Below are positions 1 through 5,916 of a DNA stretch of 14,685 nucleotides, in pieces. Origin of the DNA: Dyella_B sp035277725 (GTDB lineage Bacteria; Pseudomonadota; Gammaproteobacteria; Xanthomonadales; Rhodanobacteraceae); contig NZ_DATEJY010000147.1 of the NCBI RefSeq assembly GCF_035277725.1, positions 1 to 14,685 on the forward strand, written 5' to 3'. The notes under the pieces are model-generated. The model did no database searches. It worked only from the letters and a program-made list of their open reading frames with translations, and was not told the origin of the DNA. Position 1 is the first letter of the stretch. The number at the start of each line of letters is the position of its first letter. A program made the translations under genes and the position numbers.

Positions 1-135
1 CGTCGTAACGAGGTGGAGCGATTGTTCCGACGCTTGAAAGGCTTTCGACGCATCTTTTCCCGGTTCGACAAGCTGGATGTCGTGTTTCTTGGCTTCATCC
101 ATTTTGCGCTCATCGTCGATGGGCTCAGATGGTAG
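1..135 (+). CDS. IS5-family transposase, C-terminal fragment (5' end outside window)
   Basis: Frame 1 is open from the first base to a TAG stop at 133-135 and gives 44 residues. It begins RRNEVERLFRRLKGFRR and continues with a FDKLD segment and a hydrophobic stretch ending in GLRW. The 'R-x-x-VER-x-F-x-x-LK-x-x-RR' block followed by R(F/Y)DKL is the C-terminal part of the DDE domain of IS5-family transposases, where the glutamate of NEVER is the last catalytic acid. The rest of the enzyme lies left of the window, so intactness cannot be judged. It points towards the defence operon and stops only 2 nt before that operon's last stop codon (138-140), so the insertion sequence sits directly against, and probably inside, the terminal gene. 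The family call is firm; the subgroup is not. Confidence 0.8.
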   Translation, partial: RRNEVERLFRRLKGFRRIFSRFDKLDVVFLGFIHFALIVDGLRW

Positions 136-147
136 TGTTAACACGCC
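1..147 (+). mobile_element. Right end of an IS5-family insertion sequence
   Basis: After the transposase stop comes the 10-bp palindrome GTGTTAACAC (135-144), then GCC, then CTAG (148-151). IS5-type elements usually carry short terminal inverted repeats just outside the transposase gene and often duplicate a YTAR/CTAG-like target. I therefore place the element end near 147 with CTAG as the candidate target duplication. The left end is outside the window, so neither the inverted repeat nor the duplication can be confirmed; the exact boundary is inference. Confidence 0.55.
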
Positions 148-473
148 CTAGCATTGCTCTGGGTATTCGACTCAAGAATTAGGAGCCCTGCCTTCAAGAA
201 TAAAAAGCTTGCGCCTCCACATATGCAGCTCGCAATTGGGCGCAGGAAATACCAAACGTGCCATTCGGCGTCCCAGCGCTTATGCACACACTTGTTGAGG
301 TAGACCGCGCGGATGCAGTAAAGACTTCCACCAATTGCGGCGACGGCGCAGCATCCCACGGCAATGCGGATCGGCTCGATGGCAGCCGGTAATAGGTGAA
401 GGAATGATGCGACGAGTTCTGCAGTCGCTACTATGATCCAGATTAGCAAGTAAACAATAATCAAGGTCATCAT
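138..473 (-). CDS. Small three-helix membrane protein, probably truncated at its C-terminus by the IS
   Basis: This is the last gene of the leftward operon, 32 nt after the JAB gene. I chose ATG at 473 because GGAG lies 8 nt upstream; a GTG at 515 in the same frame has no good ribosome site. The 111 residues contain three hydrophobic segments (about 2-24, 34-57 and 78-100) and little else. Before the third helix is a charged/aromatic stretch, KRWDAEWHVWYFLRP, followed by a Gly/Ser-rich helix ending in LKAGLLILES. The 'W-x-x-RP...GG...FLKAGLL' pattern resembles small membrane proteins that, as I recall them, continue for roughly 40 more residues. Here the frame ends in ARAC-stop, and the last three codons lie inside the presumed IS end, so the native tail has probably been replaced. 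In a CBASS-like layout a membrane protein would be the effector, but that role is inference. Confidence 0.6.
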   Translation of the reverse strand: MMTLIIVYLLIWIIVATAELVASFLHLLPAAIEPIRIAVGCCAVAAIGGSLYCIRAVYLNKCVHKRWDAEWHVWYFLRPIASCICGGASFLFLKAGLLILESNTQSNARAC

Positions 474-504
474 ATCCAGAACTCCAAGTGTCGCAGACCT
501 GTTA

Positions 505-1023
505 TCAGTGTCCACGCGAGGATTGAGTGCTTTCGTCGAGTTGGATGGCGATCAGCCTATCTGCGCCATCCTTACGATGCAGCGAGACGTGGAGCCCCCA
601 CGGAAAATCGGTTTGCCCCACGATCACCATGAAGAAGCCGAGGAGGCTATGTGCGCTCTGACGTACCATGTCGCGCATACTCCACTCATCGCGGCGGGAT
701 GGTATCGGGATACGTTGCCGATGGGTATGCCAATCGCCAATGAAATGCAGATCCTGTGCATAACGCTCGCTGATTTCGAATCGCTCGGCGTCCCGATCCG
801 GTTCGTATCCAAAAACCGAGCGACGATCGGTGGGCCGTGGCCCTGTGACATCGATGACCCGGATGACAGTAGGGTCGTTGAGGTCCGCAAATAGCTGTCC
901 GCCCGCTTCCCGCGAGGTCCACTTGAGCTGTTTGTGTGCTTCCAAATGCACCAGCACGTGTGGCGCCAATTCCAGAACAAAGTCATGACCAGGGATACGA
1001 AAGCGGAGCGCGGGGGTTGTCAT
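505..1023 (-). CDS. JAMM/JAB-domain isopeptidase-like protein (Cap3-like deconjugase)
   Basis: The 172-residue protein carries a full JAMM zinc-peptidase signature: E39 in REAGGQLF, then H99-x-H101 in DWHTHRQR, then PS(109)RRD(112). These give the catalytic glutamate, two histidines and an aspartate. JAMM enzymes cleave peptide or isopeptide bonds after the C-terminus of ubiquitin-like modifiers; in type II CBASS, Cap3 removes conjugates made by Cap2. The length fits Cap3-type single-domain proteins. The start is ATG at 1023, which overlaps the preceding stop as ATGA (1020-1023) and has AAGGAA about 6 nt upstream. A longer in-frame extension to 1056 is less likely. The overlap implies translational coupling with the E2-E1 fusion, so the two probably act on the same conjugate. 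No signal peptide is seen, so it should be cytoplasmic. Confidence 0.88.
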   Translation of the reverse strand: MTTPALRFRIPGHDFVLELAPHVLVHLEAHKQLKWTSREAGGQLFADLNDPTVIRVIDVTGPRPTDRRSVFGYEPDRDAERFEISERYAQDLHFIGDWHTHRQRIPIPSRRDEWSMRDMVRQSAHSLLGFFMVIVGQTDFPWGLHVSLHRKDGADRLIAIQLDESTQSSRGH

Positions 1024-2789
1024 GCCGTTTCCTTGCAGGCGTCGCATTGCTGGCATGCGTCGATGGGGCGGTCGTACTCAAAGGCTCCTTCGAAGCCAGC
1101 TGGACGGTGCTTGAGGTGTTCGTCCGACCACTTGCCGCCAGCGGCAGTTAGCTGTTCTGTCGAGGTGGCATATATCCTGTGTCTTGGTGCGCTGACTGAC
1201 CCGATGAGCACATCTAAACAGAGTTTAGACACCAGTGTCTCGGCTAGCGCCATGTCAATAGGTCCGTAGGGCTGAAACAACGTGCCACACGCCGGTTCCG
1301 ACTGGATTGCTCCTCTGTTCTGCCAGATCGTTTCCGGCACACGAAGGTTGCCATCCGAACCTAGCACGCAACTCAGTCCAGGTACGTTTCCAGTTAGCAC
1401 CAACGCATGAGCCGCCGTGCCGCGTTCATCGAGCCAACCGTAGACCACAGGTCGCTCTCCACCTTCACGACGTTGCCATTCAGCGAGCGGCCCCTCAGCT
1501 GACCATTCGCCAATGCACGCAACAATCAGATCGAAAGCTTCAAATAGATCGGGATGCTTGTGATAGAACTGTTGCCACGGCACGCCGTGTCCTTCCACCG
1601 CATGCATGTGGGAAAAACGATGACGAAGTTCTGTCGCGAGTGCGACGGCTTTATTCTGGCCAGTTTCCGCGACGCCCAGTGCGTGCCGCCCGACGTTGGC
1701 AGGGGACAGCTTATCGGGATCAACGAGAGTCAAATGTCCCACGCCTGACTGTGCCAGCCGAACTGCTACCTGCGAACCTAACGACCCGCAACCGAGAAGC
1801 AGCACCTTCGCCGCTTGCAGCTTCGGCAGCGCTTGATTTAAACCTCGTCCATGCACCCAAGCCGCGTCAAAGCGAGCAATTTCGGCGCGTCTCACTTCAC
1901 TTCGGGTTCGCCACAGCGTCATCTTGATGGACGGTCGGTTGCACTGCGACTTCCGAAAGCCATGCGTGTTGGGAGACGTTATCCGTACAGCCATGAGTCC
2001 ATCACCGCTCGGCGATGTGGCGCCGAGTACGACAATGACGTCGCGCTTGCATGGACACTTATCGAGGACCCGAAGCGTCTCCGGCGATTGGTCCGCTAAG
2101 AGCTCGAACAGTTCGGTCGGACGATCCGGAAAAGGTGGAACAGGCGCCTCGCCGAGGTGCCCAAAGACGCCTGCCACAATCGTCGAAGGTTCCGTGCGAC
2201 CACGATGGGAAAGCCACGTCCGTACCTGGACGGCATCTTCGCCCACTAACGCAAACTGCTGCCCAAACCAAACAGCGATCGATCGAGCAGAATGATTCGA
2301 AGGATTTAGCAAGGAATAGACAGGCTTTTCGTTGTCATGAGTGGCGTGGTCCCAATAGGACAAAAACTCTCGACGTAGTTCGCTTTGGACGAAGTTGGCC
2401 TGCCGACATTGATCAATGAGCTGAAGCGCCGAGGCGAGCGCTGCGTCTGCCGCCTCCGACACATCGACTATGGGTGAAGATGCAAGAGGCAGGCAAAGCA
2501 GTCCGCGTGGCTCAACATGTGGCCATTTGAGAAACATATCCTTGGATGTCAGTGCGACACGAATCGCCGAATACGGGAACCGGCCGTCCACAAGGACATC
2601 AAATCGATACGTTTCTCCATCATGCACAAGCGAGATGGCCCATCCTGCCTTGAATACATGCTTGGTATACGCACCAAGCTCAGGACTCAACAGAGTGCGT
2701 GGCTTCGCGGTCACGCCTCGAAGCCACTGCCCCAATCGCGCTCTACATACATCAAACTCGCTTCCCGAATCGAGAAGCGACTTAGGCAT
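1020..2789 (-). CDS. E2-E1 fusion, bacterial ubiquitin-like conjugation enzyme (Cap2-like, ThiF domain)
   Basis: The protein is about 589 residues, close to CBASS Cap2 (about 600). Numbering below is from a GTG at 2798; I prefer ATG at 2789 (residue 4), which overlaps the MBL stop by 8 nt and has GGTGG upstream. The N-terminal part (about 15-140) looks like a prokaryotic E2: the segment WPHVEPRGLLCLPL places the catalytic cysteine at C102. After a linker, residues 328-560 form a ThiF/E1 adenylation domain: GCGSLGS (336-342), LVDPD (D360), SPANVGRH (N368, R371) and QNKA (K383). C504 in EPACGTLFQPYG is the best candidate E1 thioester cysteine. The tail has a C-x2-C-x2-C cluster (C582, C585, C588). 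Expected chemistry is ATP-dependent adenylation of a partner's C-terminus, then transfer through E1 and E2 cysteines to a target. No ubiquitin-like gene is present; the neighbouring MBL protein is the likely partner. Confidence 0.88.
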   Translation of the reverse strand: MPKSLLDSGSEFDVCRARLGQWLRGVTAKPRTLLSPELGAYTKHVFKAGWAISLVHDGETYRFDVLVDGRFPYSAIRVALTSKDMFLKWPHVEPRGLLCLPLASSPIVDVSEAADAALASALQLIDQCRQANFVQSELRREFLSYWDHATHDNEKPVYSLLNPSNHSARSIAVWFGQQFALVGEDAVQVRTWLSHRGRTEPSTIVAGVFGHLGEAPVPPFPDRPTELFELLADQSPETLRVLDKCPCKRDVIVVLGATSPSGDGLMAVRITSPNTHGFRKSQCNRPSIKMTLWRTRSEVRRAEIARFDAAWVHGRGLNQALPKLQAAKVLLLGCGSLGSQVAVRLAQSGVGHLTLVDPDKLSPANVGRHALGVAETGQNKAVALATELRHRFSHMHAVEGHGVPWQQFYHKHPDLFEAFDLIVACIGEWSAEGPLAEWQRREGGERPVVYGWLDERGTAAHALVLTGNVPGLSCVLGSDGNLRVPETIWQNRGAIQSEPACGTLFQPYGPIDMALAETLVSKLCLDVLIGSVSAPRHRIYATSTEQLTAAGGKWSDEHLKHRPAGFEGAFEYDRPIDACQQCDACKETA

Positions 2790-3963
2790 ACCGACCACCG
2801 CCCTGTTTGTCGGTCATGCGTGTGCCCGAAGAGCCACCACCGAAGGTGGCTTTTTCAATCCCTCCACGATCGCCACGACGCGGTCCTTTACCATCGATGC
2901 TGATGAGCAGGACCTCGTCATCGCATTCCTCATCCGTGCACAGAAACGTGCCCTTTACCGAAGCCGCAATGGCTTCATATTCGCGTTTCGCGCCAATACA
3001 AGGCGGGTCGTTCTTGTCGTCTTTGATTTCATTGCAGCTGGCAATCAAGGATGCCCCATCGCGTGCCTGGCTCAGCGCCTGGCGAGCATCCTTCGACACC
3101 TCCGCCTTCTCGCGAAGGTCTGACCAACTGTCGTATGACAGCGCATGCCAAGAACAATGATGGGGCACGAGCAGCACGTCATACGATAGGTTTTCCGGCG
3201 TGCTCTTATTGCGCGCCCATACGCGCTCCCAGTTTTCGACCTCGGCATCTCCGCAGGTCAAGAAACGGCAGGCGTCCATCACTGTCCCGCCCTTCAGAGT
3301 AAAGCGGATGATCGTGCTGGAGTGATTTTTACCAGTGAGCGTTTCGGCCTCTTCTTTGCTAACAAGCCGCGGTCCCAGCAGCAATCCCTTGAAGCCATCA
3401 TCGAGTTTGCCGCCGATTTTGGTGATTTCGGTGCCAGTCTTCACCAGGATATCGTCGATCCCATCGCTCTTGCCGTTCTTGTCCTCACCGAGCACTTGAA
3501 TGTGATCGCCATCTTTAATAGATGCCTTGGAGGCAGTGCTCTTATAAAGATTCACGCGGCGCCGTGCTTCGTCCCACCACGCTTGCGCATCGGCACACAC
3601 CTTTCCATCCACGTCCTTTTTGCGACGAAAGATGATCGGCGACGACCACATCTCGCGAATCAGAATTTTGTCGTCCTTCTTGGACCAATTTCCCGGCGCC
3701 CCCAAGTGGAAATGCGTGGTGAGTCCGCGACAATGGTCTTCATCCGGGTGAGAAAGCAGGAAGGCATCCACGTAAAGACGCCCATCCGCATCTCGATCCA
3801 AGCGCTCGCGAAGGAGTGCCGCCACATCGATCGTTTCGTCGTCGTTCTCGTCGTCTGCCGCCGTGCGGATGTTGACATCAATCAGGATTTTCCTGCCGCT
3901 CTCAAGCGTCATCAACGTCATGTCACCTTTGCCCACGGGAAAGAATTCGATTTTTGCTGTCAC
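2782..3963 (-). CDS. ComEC/Rec2-like metallo-beta-lactamase-fold hydrolase with a Gly-rich C-terminal tail
   Basis: This is the first gene of the operon, 393 residues, with a GTG start and AGGG 7 nt upstream. The metal-binding motif is SHPDEDH (71-77), the H-x-D-x-DH form typical of ComEC-like domains. It is supported by FFPVGKGD (7-14), NHSSTIIRF (213-221), LTCGDAE (235-241, metal Asp239) and LLVPHHCS (264-271, His268). It is a soluble stand-alone MBL domain with no membrane channel. Such enzymes are usually nucleases or phosphodiesterases, but the substrate here is unknown. The last 25 residues are low-complexity, with FGGGSSG (374-380) and a terminal TDKQGGGRYA. This looks like a flexible tail similar in role to the conjugated C-terminus of CD-NTases in type II CBASS. 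Part of the Gly run also lies over the ribosome site of the next gene, so it may be partly incidental. Confidence 0.85.
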   Translation of the reverse strand: MTAKIEFFPVGKGDMTLMTLESGRKILIDVNIRTAADDENDDETIDVAALLRERLDRDADGRLYVDAFLLSHPDEDHCRGLTTHFHLGAPGNWSKKDDKILIREMWSSPIIFRRKKDVDGKVCADAQAWWDEARRRVNLYKSTASKASIKDGDHIQVLGEDKNGKSDGIDDILVKTGTEITKIGGKLDDGFKGLLLGPRLVSKEEAETLTGKNHSSTIIRFTLKGGTVMDACRFLTCGDAEVENWERVWARNKSTPENLSYDVLLVPHHCSWHALSYDSWSDLREKAEVSKDARQALSQARDGASLIASCNEIKDDKNDPPCIGAKREYEAIAASVKGTFLCTDEECDDEVLLISIDGKGPRRGDRGGIEKATFGGGSSGTRMTDKQGGGRYA

Positions 3964-4465
3964 GTGAATACCCTATTGTGTGAGTTAACCCAAATTGGCA
4001 CGCCGGCCTAGTAATCCATGGTGTGATGGGCATCCATGCCGGGAGGGAAACCACGCGAGGGATGGCACCGCCTGCGCCCCGGAGGGTGAAGGTCTGGCAC
4101 AGCAACTCGACAACGCGAATGTCGGCGGCGGGTCCGCCGGTTCGCTAAAACGTGATATCCGTCTCAGCGAGATGTGAGGGTGGCTGTTGACGATTCAATA
4201 ACATCATGTTTAGGAATTTTTCTTAGATTCTTTAGCTCCGTCAACTTCGCTCTGCTTCGTCCGGTATACGGGTCGGGCTCATTTAACCCAAAACAATCTC
4301 AATGTGAGGCTCGTAGAAAAATGCTTGGCCAAGACGCCCGTATTGTTGAACCATTCCGCCAGTCCAACCGCCATTTGCAGAGCGCCCGGGGGTCACTGGC
4401 AATTCTTGTCAGCCAAGCGCCGCGCGTATAGTGGGGTACCCATACAAGGAGCTCAGGGGGAAACT
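3964..4465. other. Intergenic region between divergent MBL operon and DUF6680-like gene
   Basis: About 500 nt with no convincing coding sequence; the open frames here lack ribosome sites and recognisable protein character. It has two halves. From 3990 to 4185 it is GC-rich with many short self-complementary stretches (for example GGCATCCATGCC near 4028 and GGCGGGTCCGCC near 4130). From 4186 to 4440 it is AT-richer, with a TTGACG at 4187-4192. It must hold the promoters of both divergent units. The GC-rich half could be a structured RNA or the remnant of another element; I recognise neither. Confidence 0.4.
4406..4432 (+). promoter_or_regulatory. Candidate sigma70 promoter for the DUF6680-like gene
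   Basis: TTGTCA (4406-4411) and TATAGT (4427-4432) are good -35 and -10 matches separated by 15 nt, which is shorter than ideal. They lie 33 nt before the ATG at 4466, leaving a short leader with an AGGGGG ribosome site. Confidence 0.4.
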
Positions 4466-5107
4466 ATGAGTGACTGGCTCTGGCCAACCGCCACAGTGGT
4501 GGCGACGTTATTTGGCCCAATCTTCGCCGTGCAGGCGCAAAAGGCGATCGAGCGCTCCCAAGAACGCAACCGCCGCAAGTTATGGGTGTTCCAGCAACTC
4601 ATGGCCACGCGCCGCGCCAGGCTGTCACCCGATCATGTGCAGGCGTTGAACATGATCGACCTCGCGTTCTATGGCCGACGTGACTTTGGAAAGCACCGTG
4701 CAACAAAAACCGAAATCGCTGTGACCGATGCATGGCACGAATATCTAGATCACCTGAGCACCAAGGCAGATGACGCTACGTGGATTCCGCGCGGCGATGA
4801 GCTGTTCACGAACATTCTTGGCGCCATGGCCAACGACGTGGGTTATTCGTTTGATCGCGTCCAGCTCAAAAAGGGTGCCTATTCCCCGATCGCTCACGGC
4901 GAGCAAGAGACTCAGATTCAAAACATGCGACGCTTGCTTAGCGAAATTTTGTCAGGTGCTCGCCCAATCAAAATGCAGGTGACTGACTTTCCGTTTAGTA
5001 AGGACGCCACCGACGCTCAGATCAAACTCCAGGGCAAACTGGCAGAGGCCTTTGGCGAGGACGGTACGCTGCATGTCACAGTCGTGGAACCCCACCCACC
5101 GGCGTAA
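4466..5107 (+). CDS. DUF6680-like membrane-anchored protein of unknown function
   Basis: The ATG at 4466 has AGGGGG 5 nt upstream and gives 213 residues; the open frame extends to 4304 without a start signal or coding look. An N-terminal hydrophobic segment (about 5-24) is followed by a basic, probably coiled stretch with KAIERSQERNRRKLWVFQQL and then MATRRARLSPDHVQALNMID. One membrane anchor followed by 'LM-x-TRR-x-RLSP-x-HV-x-ALN' is the pattern I associate with DUF6680 proteins, whose biochemical role I do not know. The remainder is soluble, ends in VVEPHPPA and shows no enzyme motif. It has its own promoter, is transcribed away from the MBL operon and converges on the next gene. Its place beside a conjugation system makes a defence role possible but unproven. 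Confidence 0.7.
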   Translation: MSDWLWPTATVVATLFGPIFAVQAQKAIERSQERNRRKLWVFQQLMATRRARLSPDHVQALNMIDLAFYGRRDFGKHRATKTEIAVTDAWHEYLDHLSTKADDATWIPRGDELFTNILGAMANDVGYSFDRVQLKKGAYSPIAHGEQETQIQNMRRLLSEILSGARPIKMQVTDFPFSKDATDAQIKLQGKLAEAFGEDGTLHVTVVEPHPPA

Positions 5108-5141
5108 CAGGGACGCGGCACAGGCGATCCTGGCATGCGAC

Positions 5142-5609
5142 TCAATCGTCTCGTTTAGCCTCACCAACTGCTGCAATATCGGCGAGCTCTTCGGGCATAT
5201 ACATTGCGCGCTCGTTCCATCCGCCGACGAAGTCGCGTATACGCGGATCACCAAAATGACGCCGAGCCCTTTCATAGTTGGGCACATGCAACCGGCGGAA
5301 CAAGTCAGCGAAATCAGTCAAATTGATTTCCTTGTCCCCGGAAAGGCCATCAGGCACGTACGCCAATGACCCGACTGTAAGGAAACTTAGTAGGGTGGCT
5401 ATTCCATCAGCTCCGACTAGATCGCTCAAAGCCATCGATGAGCTCAGATCCTTATCATCGCACCGCGATTTATGAATGATCCGAAAGTCTCTGTCAGGCC
5501 CATTGCTGTTCCAAATGACATATCCCTCTTGAACGGAAACCTGTTTTCCACAGGTATCGCATCGCCAACTGTCAATTGCAGGATAGTTTTCCTCAACGGC
5601 TTTGCTCAT
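5142..5609 (-). CDS. Hypothetical protein with an N-terminal zinc-knuckle-like motif
   Basis: The 155-residue protein starts at ATG 5609, preceded by GGAAGGGG; an in-frame extension to 5639 is unlikely. Near the N-terminus is WRC(17)DTC(20)GKQV, followed by GYVIWNSN and FRIIH(46)KSRC(50). This spacing, C-x2-C-x25-H-x3-C, suits a small zinc-binding ribbon or treble-clef fold. The middle (about 60-95) is mildly hydrophobic and not clearly transmembrane. The C-terminal half is acidic and helical, with LFRRLHVPNYERARRHF. I recognise no family. It converges on the DUF6680-like gene with a 34-nt gap and has no obvious shared promoter with other genes. The zinc motif and real-gene status are well supported by the ribosome site and codon pattern; function is unknown. 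Confidence 0.65.
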   Translation of the reverse strand: MSKAVEENYPAIDSWRCDTCGKQVSVQEGYVIWNSNGPDRDFRIIHKSRCDDKDLSSSMALSDLVGADGIATLLSFLTVGSLAYVPDGLSGDKEINLTDFADLFRRLHVPNYERARRHFGDPRIRDFVGGWNERAMYMPEELADIAAVGEAKRDD

Positions 5610-5726
5610 AGCCCCTTCCTCTGGCCTGCCAAGCGGCAAATGCTAGCACCACCTTATCGTTTAGGTGGGGCGCTGCGGAGGTCGCTGGCGTCAACATCGG
5701 AGTCATAAGGTATTCGGCTGAGGAAA

Positions 5727-5760
5727 ACCAAAGGGCTGCCTAAATAGGCAGCCCTTTGGT
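5727..5760. terminator. Strong perfect hairpin, likely bidirectional terminator
   Basis: ACCAAAGGGCTGCCTA (5727-5742) and its exact reverse complement (5745-5760) form a 16-bp perfect inverted repeat. Read leftward, the stem ends in GGTTTTCC, a short U run; rightward there is none. Its neighbours point away from it on both sides, so it insulates the accessory block from the amidohydrolase gene, or it is the terminator of a gene that has been lost. Confidence 0.6.
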
Positions 5761-5872
5761 CAGTTCGATACAAATACCACTTTGTAATCAACTATTTATT
5801 TTTGGGGCATCAGCTACCAAATAGCGCCGCATGTGCAAAAAGCCCTGCTTATCGCCTTCGGGGCGTTCTTGC

Positions 5873-5878
5873 TATAAA
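5873..5878 (+). promoter_or_regulatory. Candidate -10 box for the amidohydrolase gene
   Basis: TATAAA at 5873-5878 lies 38 nt before the ATG at 5917. The best -35 (TTATCG at 5849) is weak, so this is only a tentative promoter. Confidence 0.3.
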
Positions 5879-5916
5879 GGCGCGATCCGACCGATAAGAC
5901 CCCTTGGGGAGCCACC

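Noticed and set aside
508..894. + strand open frame opposite the JAMM gene
   Set aside because: Antisense to the JAMM motif region; no domain of its own.
138..3963. Calling the operon a complete type II CBASS system
   Set aside because: No CD-NTase (no G[G/S]-x9-13-[D/E]hD signature seen) anywhere in the window; the first gene is clearly an MBL enzyme.
3923..4105. Leftward frame upstream of the MBL gene
   Set aside because: Overlaps the MBL start in another frame, lacks a ribosome site and shows no protein character.
4304..4465. In-frame N-terminal extension of the DUF6680-like gene
   Set aside because: It covers the likely promoter, and the ATG at 4466 has a strong ribosome site directly before a membrane anchor.
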